In this document: positions 1 through 8,613 of the stretch, piece after piece
Position numbering within the stretch: position 1 is the first letter of the stretch
Layout: the number at the start of each line of letters is the position of its first letter
Source: WVYX01 sp039586815
GTDB lineage: Bacteria; Gemmatimonadota; Gemmatimonadetes; Gemmatimonadales; GWC2-71-9
Assembly: GCA_039586815.1 (NCBI GenBank)
Contig: JBDHJR010000019.1
Coordinates: forward strand, 1-64,000
Direction of reading: 5' to 3'
DNA length: 64,000 bases
Notes under the pieces: generated by a model
Told to the model about the DNA's origin: nothing
Databases searched by the model: none
Seen by the model: the letters and a program-made list of their open reading frames with translations, nothing else
Made by a program: the position numbers and the translations under genes

Positions 1-927
1 GTTGGGGCCCAGGTAGCGTCGCGTGAGCACGTTGCGCCCGCGCTCCACCACGTTGCTGAAGCGTGAGTCGAGGATCACGACGGTGTCCAGGTCGCGGATG
101 TTGAGCGCCGATTGTCCCGCCGCCGTCATCGCCAGCAGGAACGGCTTGTCGGCCTCACCGTCGAGGAACGGACGGATCACCCTGATCGGCTCGCCCCCGT
201 GATAGAACGCGGCGTTCAGCCGGGGCCACCGCTTGCCAAGCTCCGCGGCCGCCTTTTCCACTTCCGCCCGCGTTGGAAGGAATACCGCTACACCGCGTCG
301 CTGCTTGATGCTGTGCCGCACGAACCGATCGTCCAGGAACTCGACTGGATTCTGCCGCCGCGTCTGCACCCGCGCCGCGAGCGAGGGATCGAACGCCGTC
401 GTCTCGAGCACCTCGGCGGAGAGCCAGATGAAGCGGCAGCCGACGCGCTTGCCCAGCGCGAGGCAAAGTTCCAGCTCCGCCGACGTCTGGTGAATCTCAT
501 CTACCACCAGCGTGTCGTGCGGGTCGATCAGCTCGTCCTGGAACCAGCGCCGCGCAATGCCCGTGGTGACGATCACGACGTTCCACGAAGGAGTCTCGGG
601 CGTTGCCTCGCGCTCGCGGTTGACCACCCCGACCCTGAGGGGCGCCTTCAGAGTCTCCTCGGCCACGGGACGGATTGCGAGCGTCTTCCCGGTTCCCGTG
701 CCGGCCACGATCCCGAAGCCGAGGCCGCGCCGCGCCAGCTCGCGCACCTCGGACCCGTGCTCGCGTTCCAGTACGGTCTCGATGTCCAGCTGGCAGGCGC
801 GCTCGATGGTCTCGCAGGCCGCCCTCGTGGGGGCGATGACGATGACCCGGCCGGTGGGCGGCTCGGCCTGGAGATACGCTTCCCGGTCGGGGGGGAGAAA
901 GTGGTCGCGGACGTGCCGCTCAGTCAC
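1..927 (-). CDS. DEAH-box (NS3-like) helicase, C-terminus cut by window edge
   Basis: Partial gene read leftwards; 309 codons are present and the frame is still open at base 1. Helicase motifs are in order: Walker A GTGTGKT at residues about 76-82, DEIH Walker B at 143-146, a motif III variant (LSAE) near 169, a motif IV-like FLPTRAEVEK stretch, and a motif V-like stretch ending in LDSRFSN. This is an SF2 helicase core, presumably ATP-driven nucleic-acid unwinding or remodelling; the substrate cannot be told. The start is GTG at 927, which overlaps the stop of the phosphofructokinase gene (GTGACTGA arrangement), so translation is probably coupled. The glycolytic neighbour gives no functional clue. 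I am sure of the helicase class and unsure of the subfamily, because the C-terminal part is outside the window. Confidence 0.8.
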   Translation of the reverse strand, partial: MTERHVRDHFLPPDREAYLQAEPPTGRVIVIAPTRAACETIERACQLDIETVLEREHGSEVRELARRGLGFGIVAGTGTGKTLAIRPVAEETLKAPLRVGVVNREREATPETPSWNVVIVTTGIARRWFQDELIDPHDTLVVDEIHQTSAELELCLALGKRVGCRFIWLSAEVLETTAFDPSLAARVQTRRQNPVEFLDDRFVRHSIKQRRGVAVFLPTRAEVEKAAAELGKRWPRLNAAFYHGGEPIRVIRPFLDGEADKPFLLAMTAAGQSALNIRDLDTVVILDSRFSNVVERGRNVLTRRYLGPN

Positions 928-1999
928 CCAGACAGATGCCTTGCGCGCGAGCGGTCTTCACCGAGTCGGAATCGAGTGGCACCTGGTTCGGCTCTCCCGT
1001 CACGGCCGCGAGGGGCACGAGCACGACGTCCGGCGGATCCGAGGACACCATGTAACCCCACTTCCCGTCGGCCACCGCCTGCACCGCGGCGGCCCCGAAA
1101 CGTTGACCCAGCACCCGATCGAAGGTCGTGGGGGACCCGCCGCGCAGCAGGTGCCCCAGCGAGAGGGAGCGCGTCTCCTTGCCCGTCCCCTGAGCGATCT
1201 GCGCCGCTACCACCTCGGCCACGCCACCCAGGCGCTCCGCACTTCCCGCCTGCGCGGCGGCCCTCACCGTGACGTCGCCGTCCTTGGGTTTGGCGCCCTC
1301 GGACACGACCACGATGCTGAAGTGGCGCCCCTCGGCCTCACGCTCACGGATCTTGCGGTAGACCTTCTCCATGTCGTAGGGGATCTCGGGCAGCAGGATG
1401 ACGTCGGCTCCGCCCGCGAGCCCCGAGTGGAGCGCGATCCAGCCGCAGTGCCTCCCCATCACCTCCACCACGATCACGCGCTGATGCGACTCGGCCGTTG
1501 CGTGCAGCTTGTCGATGGCGTCGGTAGCGGTCTGGATCGCCGTGTCGTAGCCGAAGGTCATCAACGTACCGCTCACGTCGCGGTCGATCGTCTTGGGCAC
1601 GCCGACGATCGGCAGACCTTTCTCGCAGAGCTGGTGAGCGATGTGCAGGCTTCCGTCGCCCCCCACCACGATCAGGGCATCCAACGCCAGCTGCTTGAAC
1701 GACTCGATCACCTCGTCGGAGCGATCGACCGCGCCCCACTCCCCGTCGGTCTGCAGCACCGGCCAGCTGAACGGATTGCCGCGGTTGGTCGTACCGAGGA
1801 TAGTGCCGCCCAGGCGCACGATTCCCTTCACACTTTCGCGATCCATCGGGATTACGCGGGCAGTGCCGAGCAGTCCTCCGTAACCGCGCTCGACCCCAAA
1901 CACCTCCCAGCCGCGGCGCAGGCCGGAGAGCACGATGGCCCGAATGACGGCGTTCAGTCCGGGAGCGTCGCCGCCCCCGGTCGATATCCCGACGCGCAC
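920..1999 (-). CDS. pfkA: 6-phosphofructokinase
   Basis: 359 residues, the normal length for a bacterial PFK-A chain. It phosphorylates fructose 6-phosphate to the 1,6-bisphosphate in glycolysis. Visible motifs are the N-terminal STGGGDAPGLNAVIR nucleotide loop (residues 6-20), GGDGS at 113-117, PKTIDRD at 135-141 and MGRHCGWIA further on. The Gly in GGDGS is the residue found in ATP-using enzymes, whereas the Lys in PKTID is typical of PPi-using ones, so this is the mixed Gly/Lys type, most likely ATP-dependent. TIDRD replaces the common TIDND. The GTG start at 1999 lies 11 nt after the stop of the selenoprotein gene, whose TGAGG end doubles as a ribosome-binding site. Confidence 0.93.
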   Translation of the reverse strand: MRVGISTGGGDAPGLNAVIRAIVLSGLRRGWEVFGVERGYGGLLGTARVIPMDRESVKGIVRLGGTILGTTNRGNPFSWPVLQTDGEWGAVDRSDEVIESFKQLALDALIVVGGDGSLHIAHQLCEKGLPIVGVPKTIDRDVSGTLMTFGYDTAIQTATDAIDKLHATAESHQRVIVVEVMGRHCGWIALHSGLAGGADVILLPEIPYDMEKVYRKIREREAEGRHFSIVVVSEGAKPKDGDVTVRAAAQAGSAERLGGVAEVVAAQIAQGTGKETRSLSLGHLLRGGSPTTFDRVLGQRFGAAAVQAVADGKWGYMVSSDPPDVVLVPLAAVTGEPNQVPLDSDSVKTARAQGICLGD

Positions 2000-2010
2000 C
2001 GACGACTACC

Positions 2011-2244
2011 TCAGGAACTCGACCGTTCCTGAATGATCCCCATGACCTCGCCCGGCTCCGCATGGCGGCCGAGCTCGCTCTTGGAAAACACCAGGTCACC
2101 GTCGAGCACCACCTCGAAGACACCACCCGACGACTCGATCAACTCCACCTGCGCGTCGGAATAGGCCTTGTGAATCTCGGCCGCCAGACCGGCGGCCCGT
2201 GGCTTGTAGCCTCAAACACCGCAGTATTCGATTGAAACCCGCAC
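2011..2244 (-). CDS. Rdx/SelW-family selenoprotein with in-frame UGA (Sec)
   Basis: A 77-residue protein readable only if the UGA at 2214-2212 is translated as selenocysteine. The start is GTG at 2244, preceded by a strong GGAGGGG site about 3 nt upstream. Residues 7-17 read YCGV-U-GYKPRA: the CxxU redox motif plus the conserved following Arg-Ala of the SelW/SelT/SelH (Rdx) thioredoxin-like family. Downstream the chain continues with the family's GGVFEVVLDGDLVFSK strand region and GEVMGII end, stopping at 2011. Family members are small cytosolic redox proteins; the substrate is unknown. A bSECIS-type hairpin follows the UGA. It sits 11 nt upstream of pfkA and probably shares its transcript. 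The alternative, a nonsense-mutated Cys homologue, is less likely because frame, RBS and hairpin are all intact. Confidence 0.88.
2179..2197 (-). promoter_or_regulatory. bacterial SECIS hairpin
   Basis: On the minus strand a perfect 7-bp stem GGCCGCC / GGCGGCC closes a GGUCU loop. The stem starts 14 nt after the UGA codon (2214-2212), so the loop lies about 21-25 nt downstream of it. This is within the known spacing window for bSECIS elements, and the GGUCU loop sequence matches the apical loop of E. coli fdhF. SelB-binding loops of this kind carry a G at the loop start. No binding data are available, and selABCD are not in this window. Confidence 0.82.
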
Positions 2245-2405
2245 GAACCCCTCCAAGATGGGCTGTCTGTGGCGCTCCGCCCGAAACTTAGGCCACGGCC
2301 TGCCCCGCCGCCAACGAGATAGAGGGGTTCCCGCTTGCAGTTTGCCGACAGGTTTACGACATTCCCGCCGCTTACCCTTCGCTCGCCTGCAACCCGGTTC
2401 CTGCC

Positions 2406-4517
2406 GTGCCGATTGTGGACACCCGACAGCTCGCACGCTGGCTGCGCCTGGCGATCGCGGCCTCCGGCATCGCGTTCTTCGTCCTTGCGCTGGCGACGAT
2501 CGTGGCGCGGCCGGACCTGCGGCAGGGGTCGTTCGTCCTCCACGTGATCCTCATCTCGACGGCCGCGGCTCTGAGCCGCCGAGTCGGCATCGCCCTCCCA
2601 GGCAAGGGGTTCGCATCGTTCATCACGGGCATTGTGCTACTTGCTCTGCTGTTGCGGGGATGGCAATCCGCGGTATTGGTGGCCGCGGTCGGCGTCCCTG
2701 TGGGAGACGTGCTGCTGCGGCGCCTGCGGATTCGCGACAGCCTGGTCACGCTGGGCCACGTAGTGGTGGCGACCGGCCTGGCCGGCCTGCTGTACGACTG
2801 GCTCGGCGGGCAGGTGGGTGCGGCTTCGGTGGAGGCCGGCAACCTGCTTCAAGCTGCGGCCGTCGTCATCCTGCTGCCGCTCATCGCCAACTCGAGCTTC
2901 TACCTGGAGCTCGCCCTGGCCGGCCTGCTCCCCAAGGTGGACGTGCAGCTCACCCTGCGGTGGGAAGCCGTGGTCTCGGCGAGTGGCGCGGCGTTCGCCC
3001 TGGGATGGGTGAGCTTTCTCACCGCCGACCTCACCCCGAACGCCGCCGCCTTCCTCGTGGCTGCCCTCGTTGCGGCGGCATGGCTCGTGTGGTGGCTGAT
3101 TCAGACTGCAGTGCGGGCCGACGAGTTGGCCCTGGTACAGGGGCTCGGCAGAGCGGTGGCCGCCGAGGTGAACATCGAGCGGAACTTCGAGCAGATCCAG
3201 CAGCTCACCCGGCAGCTCGTCCCGTGGGAGCACATGGGGTTCGCGCAACACGATGCGGCAACGCACGAGATGGTGCTGCTGGTGGACACGTCCACGTCGG
3301 AGCGTCTCAGGTTCGACACTGCCAGCGGTCTCATTGCCGAGGCGGTTAGCACCGAGGAACCCGTCGTGGCCAACGTGCTGACGCGCTCGGACATGGTACT
3401 GCCCGAGGGCGAGTCCCCGGGGTCCGAGATCATCGTGCCGCTGTTCCACGGCGACCAACTGGCAGGCCTGTGGAGCGTGCGCCACTCCGATCCCACCATG
3501 TACCGGCCGGCCGATGGCGCGCTGCTCAACCTGCTCGCCCCGCAACTCGCGCTCTCGCTCTCGGTGAGCGCTCTCATGGAGCCCCTGACCGAGTCGTCGC
3601 AACGCACCAGCGCGTACGTAGCCCAGCTCTCCCAGGCAAGCGGCCAACTCCAGCAAGCGGCCGAGACCATGTCGCAGGGCGCGTCACGCGCCGAGGGCGA
3701 GGCGCAGCGCGCCGCAGCACAAGTAGAGTCGGTCGCCGCGTCATTAAGGCAGTTGGAAGAGAGCATCAGCACGACCCTGGAGGCCGCCGCCGCGACACAG
3801 GACGCCAACCGCACCACTGCCGAGTCGGCCCTAGGCGTGCGCGACGCGAGCGGGCGCGCGGTGGATCAAATGGGCTCACTCATATCCACCATCGCCGAGG
3901 GAGCAGCCGAGGTCAGCCGTCTCAAGGAGGCGGCGGCCGACGTGGAGGAGTTCTCGGAGGCGATCGCCCTGATCGCGAACCAGACCAACCTGCTCGCCCT
4001 CAACGCCACGATCGAGGCGGCCCGAACCGGAGTGCACGGCAAGGGGTTCGCGGTCGTGGCCGACGAGGTACGCAAGCTGGCCGAGCAGAGTGCCCAGGCG
4101 GCCGTGAACATGGGACGCGGCGCCCAGGAGACCCGGCGGGTAATCGACCGCGCTGCCCGTGTCCTGGAGGAGATGAACAAGCAGCTCCAAGCGGTGACCC
4201 AGGCCTCGGAGGCCTGGACTCTCGAGCTGGACCAGATCGTATCCGCGGCCGAAGTAGCCCGGGAGACAGGGGAGCGCATGGCCGAAGGGCCGATGCGCAA
4301 CCGTGAGCTGGCCGAGGAGGCCAAGCAGGTGCTGGGGGACGCGAGGCAGGCTGCAGGAGGCTCCGCCAAGGAAGCGGCCGCCGTGGCGGCGGCCAGCAAG
4401 GAGCAGCTCCGGGCCCTGGACGAGCTGGTCAGGGGGGCGGCGGAACTCAACGAGATGGCCGACCAGCTACGTCGGAGAACCCGCTCCGTAGAGGGCCATA
4501 ACACGGAGAACCAGTGA
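2406..4517 (+). CDS. membrane chemoreceptor-like protein: N-terminal TM array, GAF, MCP signalling domain
   Basis: 703 residues from a GTG start. Residues about 15-235 form a hydrophobic array of roughly seven membrane segments with no sizeable periplasmic loop. Residues about 250-395 look like a cytoplasmic GAF sensor. Residues about 400-690 form a long helical hairpin whose tip (about 522-560) has the methyl-accepting chemotaxis signature IANQTNLLALNATIEAAR followed by GKGFAVVADEVRKLAEQS. It should sense something in the membrane or cytoplasm and signal to a CheA-CheW complex. No che genes lie nearby, so it may serve a distant chemosensory system. Only a weak ribosome-binding site precedes the GTG. 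Upstream, bases 2245-2405 form the divergent spacer with the selenoprotein gene; I saw no clear promoter there. Confidence 0.85.
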   Translation: MPIVDTRQLARWLRLAIAASGIAFFVLALATIVARPDLRQGSFVLHVILISTAAALSRRVGIALPGKGFASFITGIVLLALLLRGWQSAVLVAAVGVPVGDVLLRRLRIRDSLVTLGHVVVATGLAGLLYDWLGGQVGAASVEAGNLLQAAAVVILLPLIANSSFYLELALAGLLPKVDVQLTLRWEAVVSASGAAFALGWVSFLTADLTPNAAAFLVAALVAAAWLVWWLIQTAVRADELALVQGLGRAVAAEVNIERNFEQIQQLTRQLVPWEHMGFAQHDAATHEMVLLVDTSTSERLRFDTASGLIAEAVSTEEPVVANVLTRSDMVLPEGESPGSEIIVPLFHGDQLAGLWSVRHSDPTMYRPADGALLNLLAPQLALSLSVSALMEPLTESSQRTSAYVAQLSQASGQLQQAAETMSQGASRAEGEAQRAAAQVESVAASLRQLEESISTTLEAAAATQDANRTTAESALGVRDASGRAVDQMGSLISTIAEGAAEVSRLKEAAADVEEFSEAIALIANQTNLLALNATIEAARTGVHGKGFAVVADEVRKLAEQSAQAAVNMGRGAQETRRVIDRAARVLEEMNKQLQAVTQASEAWTLELDQIVSAAEVARETGERMAEGPMRNRELAEEAKQVLGDARQAAGGSAKEAAAVAAASKEQLRALDELVRGAAELNEMADQLRRRTRSVEGHNTENQ

Positions 4518-4558
4518 TTTACGGCACAGTGGTAGGGGGTAGGGGGGAGTGTAGATTG

Positions 4559-6145
4559 GTGTCCATGTGGATCAGAATGACCCTGCTGGCGGCCCTGGCG
4601 GCCGCTTGCCTGAGCGCCCCCGCCTGGGCCCAGTCCGGCGAGAAGGGGCAGGTCGAGCTCGGCATCTACGGGCTCGCGACCAGCTACAACAGCACCAACG
4701 TGGGCCTCGAGTCGAAGATCGGCGCCGGCGGCCTGCTTGGCTACTACTTCACAAGCACGTTCTCGCTCGAGGCGTTCGCCGACCACACGACTACCACGGC
4801 CACGGCCACCGGTCAGGACGTGAAGGTCACGAACGTGGGCGCGACGTTCTACGGACACACGCGGGGCACCGTGTTGGGCAGCCTCTATCTGGGCGCCGGC
4901 TACACACGGGTGTTCTACGCCGGAGCGGTGGACACGGTGGACAACGCCGCCCACCTCATCCTGGGCGATCGCTTCTCGCTCGGCGGGCGCGCCGCGATCC
5001 GCATCGAAGGCCGCATGCAGTGGTTGCCCCAATCCGTGCTGTCCCCCACAGAGGGAAGCGCCATCAACTTCGGCGCTGCAGCCGTGATCTCCGTATTCGC
5101 ATTCGGTGGAGCACCGCGCGACGCGGACGGTGACGGCGTGGGCAACGCATCGGACCAGTGCCCCGACACGCCGCGCGGCGCCCAAGTCGACGACGTGGGC
5201 TGCCCCCAGGACTTCGACGGCGACGGCGTGTACGCGGGCATCGACCAGTGTCCCGACACGCCGGCGGGCGCGTTTGTAGATGAGGTAGGATGTCCCACCG
5301 ACTCGGACAACGACACGGTCTTCGACGGCATCGACGTCTGCCCCAATACGCCTGAGGGCGCAACGGTGGACGAGAACGGGTGCCCGCTGGACGCAGACCA
5401 GGACGGCGTATTCGACGGTCTCGACCAGTGTCCGGACACTCCGCTGGGTGCCACCGTTGACGCGAACGGGTGCCCGACCGACGGCGACGGTGACGGCGTG
5501 TACGACGGTCTGGACCAGTGCCCCGACACGCCCACCGGCACGCTGGTGGACGAGACCGGCTGTCCGGCCGACCTCGACGGCGACGGTGTGCTGAACGCGG
5601 TCGACCAGTGCCCCGACACGCCTCCGGGAGCCGAGGTCGACGAGCGTGGCTGTCCGCCCGCAGTGGTCATGCGTGACAGCGATGGCGACGGTGTGCTGGA
5701 CGACCAGGACCGCTGCCCGGGCACCAGCGCGGGCGTGCCGGTGGATGCAGTCGGTTGCGCGATCCTCTTCGTAGTGGAACAGGGAGTGACGCGGCCGTTG
5801 GTGCTGCGCGGCGTGCACTTCGAGTTCAACCGTTCCGCGCTGACACCGGATTCGCGGCCGATCCTCGACGAGGTAGCGGCGTCACTGCTGGCGCACACCG
5901 ACGTGCGGATCGAGATCGGCGGACACAGCGACAGCGTGGGCCGGCGGTCGTACAACATGCGGCTCTCGCTACAGAGGGCACAGTCGGTGAAGGCATACCT
6001 CGCACGCCAGGGAGTGGACCCGTCCCGGATGGAGACCCGTGGCTACGGCCCGGACGCGCCCATCGCGGACAACGGTACAGACGAAGGCCGCGCGCAGAAC
6101 CGGCGCGTCGAGCTGAGGTTGCTGTCCGGCGGTCCGTCACAGTAA
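4559..6145 (+). CDS. OmpA-family outer-membrane protein with thrombospondin type 3 repeats
   Basis: About 528 residues. A signal peptide ends near AWAQ. Residues about 25-185 look like an outer-membrane beta-barrel. Seven Asp-rich calcium-binding thrombospondin-3 repeats follow (about 187-400, consensus DxDGDGVxDxxDQCPDTPxGAxVDxxGC). The C-terminus (about 415-525) is an OmpA peptidoglycan-binding domain with the GGHSDSVGRRSYNMRLSLQRA signature region and GYGPDAPIADN. It should tie the outer membrane to the cell wall. The start is GTG at 4559, placed about 9 nt after a strong AGGGGGGAG; ATG at 4565 is the alternative. It starts about 40 nt after the chemoreceptor stop. A strong hairpin follows the gene. 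Confidence 0.88.
   Translation: MSMWIRMTLLAALAAACLSAPAWAQSGEKGQVELGIYGLATSYNSTNVGLESKIGAGGLLGYYFTSTFSLEAFADHTTTTATATGQDVKVTNVGATFYGHTRGTVLGSLYLGAGYTRVFYAGAVDTVDNAAHLILGDRFSLGGRAAIRIEGRMQWLPQSVLSPTEGSAINFGAAAVISVFAFGGAPRDADGDGVGNASDQCPDTPRGAQVDDVGCPQDFDGDGVYAGIDQCPDTPAGAFVDEVGCPTDSDNDTVFDGIDVCPNTPEGATVDENGCPLDADQDGVFDGLDQCPDTPLGATVDANGCPTDGDGDGVYDGLDQCPDTPTGTLVDETGCPADLDGDGVLNAVDQCPDTPPGAEVDERGCPPAVVMRDSDGDGVLDDQDRCPGTSAGVPVDAVGCAILFVVEQGVTRPLVLRGVHFEFNRSALTPDSRPILDEVAASLLAHTDVRIEIGGHSDSVGRRSYNMRLSLQRAQSVKAYLARQGVDPSRMETRGYGPDAPIADNGTDEGRAQNRRVELRLLSGGPSQ
5120..5760 (+). repeat. tandem repeat array encoding seven thrombospondin-3 units
   Basis: Seven consecutive coding repeats of about 29 residues (about 87 bp) with Asp-rich calcium loops and one Cys pair each. 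The recurring DNA core includes GACCAGTG(C/T)CCCGACACGCC. The last unit is set off by a short PPAVVMR insertion and has a degenerate CPGTSAG core. The units differ at many third positions, so this is an old protein repeat rather than a recent slippage array. Confidence 0.85.
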
Positions 6146-6210
6146 TTAGATAGGGCAGGGCGGGTCTCGAGCTGTAAGAGTAAGGGCGGCAAGAGACAAC
6201 GGTAGACAAC

Positions 6211-6260
6211 AGGGCGGCTGAGGGGCGGTAGGGATCTTCCCTACCGCCCCTCACCGCCCT
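6211..6260 (+). terminator. long hairpin after the OmpA gene
   Basis: A 15-bp perfect stem (6220-6234 with 6238-6252, loop TCT) is extended by a further 7 bp (6211-6217 with 6254-6260) across a small bulge. It lies between the OmpA stop at 6145 and the M14 peptidase start at 6289. No T-run follows, so it may be a transcription attenuator, an mRNA 3'-end stabiliser or a Rho-linked terminator rather than a textbook intrinsic one. Confidence 0.6.
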
Positions 6261-6288
6261 CTGCCGCCTCGAGAACGGGGGTTTCCGG

Positions 6289-8613
6289 ATGGGCCGAGTC
6301 GTCACCGCATCACTCACTGCAGTATTCGCGGTCCTCATGGTAACCGTACCGCTCGCGGCGCAGACCATCCCGACCCCGGAATCGGTGCTCGGTTTCACTC
6401 CCGGAACGGACCGCAGGCTCGTCGAGTGGCCGGTGCTGGTGGAGTACTACCAGCAGCTCGCCGCGGCGAGCGACCGCGTGGAGTACCGCGAGATCGGCAA
6501 GACGACACTCGGAGCGCCATTCGTGGCTCTCGTCATATCGAGCGCCGAGAACATGGCGCGGCTCGACGAGATCCGCGCCATGAACCAGAAGCTCGCCGAT
6601 CCCAGGTTGCTCACTTCCGACGCAGAGCGGGAGCAACTCATCCGGGACGGCAGGGCCATCGTCCTGATCACTTCGAGCATTCACAGCACCGAGGTGGGCG
6701 GGCACTTCGCGCCGGCCGTAATCGCCCACCGCCTGGCGAGCGCAGACTCTCCGGACATTCGCCGCGTCCTCGATGAGACCGTGTTGCTTCTGGTTCCGTC
6801 GCTCAACCCCGACGGGGTGAGCATCGTCTCCCGCTGGTACAACCGAACGCTGGGGACCAAGGCCGAGGGCAGCGGGCCACCCGAGTTGTACCACCCCTAC
6901 GTCGGCCATGACAACAACCGCGATTGGTACGCGTTCACGCAGGTGGAGACGCAGCTGACGGTCGACAGCCTGCACAACGTGTGGCACCCGCAGATCGTTC
7001 ACGACATCCACCAAACCGGCTCCAGCGGCGCTCGCTACTTCGTCCCGCCTTTCATCGACCCGTTCGAGCCGAACGTAGATCCGCTCATCGTGAAGGGCTA
7101 TAGCGCGCTGGGCACGTCGATCGCGTGGGAGCTCGGAGGCCAGGGCAAGACCGGTGTCGTAGTGAATGCCCGCTACGATGCATGGACGCCGGCGCGCGCG
7201 TATCAGCACTACCACGCCGGCGTGCGCATTCTCTCAGAGACCGCCAGTGCCCAGCTGGCCACGCCCATACGAATCGAGTTCGAGGATCTCGCCTCACGCA
7301 GCCGCGGTTTCGACCCGCAGAAGCAGAGCTGGAACTTCCCCGCGCCGTGGCCCGGTGGACACTGGGGCCTGGGCAACATCGTGGACTACATGACCTCCGG
7401 CGCGTTCGCCCTGCTGCGCAACGCGGCGGTGAACCGCGAGTTGTGGCTCACCAACTTCGCGCTCATTGGCGAGCGAGCGGTGCGTGGCTGGGAGGGATGG
7501 CCCTACGCGTACGTCATTCCGCGAGCCGATCAGGACGAAGCGCGCCTCAACACGCTACTCACCATCCTGCAGCGTGGTGCAGTCGAGATACGCACCGCGC
7601 AGTCCGCGTTCACGGCGGGCGGTGAGCAGTTCCCGGAGGGCACGTACGTCGTGGTACTGCGCCAGCCGTACGCAGCCTTTGCCAAGACGATGCTCGAGGA
7701 GCAGGTCTACCCCGATCTGCGGCTGTATGAAGGGGGACCACCCAAGCCACCATACGACGTCACCGCGCACACGCTCCCGTTGCTGATGCACGTGCAGGCA
7801 GTGCTGCTCGAGGACAGCGTGCCCATCTCGCTGTCGGAGCCGGTTTCCGTGCCGCAGCCGCGGTACAGCTACGCCGGCGCGGCCGAGAGCCGGGGACACG
7901 TACGCGTCGGGCTGTACAAGAGCTACGCCGCTTCAATGGACGAGGGGTGGACCCGCTGGATCTTCGACACGTGGGGCGTTTCCTACGTCTCGCTCGTCGA
8001 TTCGGTCGTGCACGCGGGGAATCTGCACGAGCAGTTCGACGTCATCATCCTGCCCGACATGCGGGACTCGACGATCATCAAAGGCCTCCCGGCGTCGCGG
8101 TACCCCGCGCCCTACGCCGGAGGTATCGGTATCGCCGGGATCGTCGCACTCAACCAGTTCGTCGAGGGGGGCGGTACGCTGCTGGCGTTCAACCGAGCTT
8201 CCACGTTCGCGATTGGGGCACTCGACCTCCCTGTGAGGGACGTTCTGGCAGACAAGAGCGATGAGGAGTTCTTCGCGCCGGGCAGCCTGTTCCGCCTGGA
8301 GCTCGACACCACCCACCCACTTGCCAGCGGCATGCCCGGTCAGGTGGCGGCATGGTTCGAGCGCAGCCCCGTGTTCGAGATAGGGCGCACGCGACGCGCA
8401 CGCGCGATCGGACGCTGGTCGGCCGATCCCGACCGCGTGTTGATGTCGGGCTGGGTCCTGCGGCCGGAGGAAGTGGCTGGGAAAGTGGCCATCGTGGAGG
8501 TGTCGGCGGGGCAGGGGCGAGTGATCCTCTACGGCTTCCGCCCGCAGTATCGCGGCCAGACACTGGCGACCTACCCGCTGATCTTCAATGCGTTCACGGA
8601 GGCAACACGGTGA
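6289..8613 (+). CDS. secreted M14-family zinc carboxypeptidase-like protein
   Basis: 774 residues with an N-terminal signal peptide ending near LAAQ. The M14 metallopeptidase core spans about 50-380. The first zinc-ligand pair is HSTE (His132, Glu135) and the third ligand is His241 in DIHQTG. A conserved SLNPDGV lies between them. The C-terminal half (about 400-774) carries a GATase-like or glutamine-amidotransferase-type fold region seen in large M14 proteins of this group. It probably degrades peptides in the periplasm or outside the cell. The following gene starts inside its stop codon (GTGA), so the two are translationally coupled. Confidence 0.85.
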   Translation: MGRVVTASLTAVFAVLMVTVPLAAQTIPTPESVLGFTPGTDRRLVEWPVLVEYYQQLAAASDRVEYREIGKTTLGAPFVALVISSAENMARLDEIRAMNQKLADPRLLTSDAEREQLIRDGRAIVLITSSIHSTEVGGHFAPAVIAHRLASADSPDIRRVLDETVLLLVPSLNPDGVSIVSRWYNRTLGTKAEGSGPPELYHPYVGHDNNRDWYAFTQVETQLTVDSLHNVWHPQIVHDIHQTGSSGARYFVPPFIDPFEPNVDPLIVKGYSALGTSIAWELGGQGKTGVVVNARYDAWTPARAYQHYHAGVRILSETASAQLATPIRIEFEDLASRSRGFDPQKQSWNFPAPWPGGHWGLGNIVDYMTSGAFALLRNAAVNRELWLTNFALIGERAVRGWEGWPYAYVIPRADQDEARLNTLLTILQRGAVEIRTAQSAFTAGGEQFPEGTYVVVLRQPYAAFAKTMLEEQVYPDLRLYEGGPPKPPYDVTAHTLPLLMHVQAVLLEDSVPISLSEPVSVPQPRYSYAGAAESRGHVRVGLYKSYAASMDEGWTRWIFDTWGVSYVSLVDSVVHAGNLHEQFDVIILPDMRDSTIIKGLPASRYPAPYAGGIGIAGIVALNQFVEGGGTLLAFNRASTFAIGALDLPVRDVLADKSDEEFFAPGSLFRLELDTTHPLASGMPGQVAAWFERSPVFEIGRTRRARAIGRWSADPDRVLMSGWVLRPEEVAGKVAIVEVSAGQGRVILYGFRPQYRGQTLATYPLIFNAFTEATR

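Noticed and set aside
512..2032. 506-codon plus-strand open frame
   Set aside because: Antisense to the helicase and pfkA, both of which have clear motifs.
2212..2436. Minus-strand frame of 74 codons ending at the UGA
   Set aside because: Only its last ten codons fit the Rdx protein; the rest is an Arg-rich shadow. The real gene starts at 2244 and reads through the UGA.
5120..5760. Regular repeats suggestive of a CRISPR array
   Set aside because: The repeats are in frame, coding and of thrombospondin-3 type; there are no unique spacers.
3866..5818. 650-codon minus-strand open frame
   Set aside because: Antisense to the chemoreceptor and the OmpA repeats; composition is that of a high-GC shadow and no motif is present.
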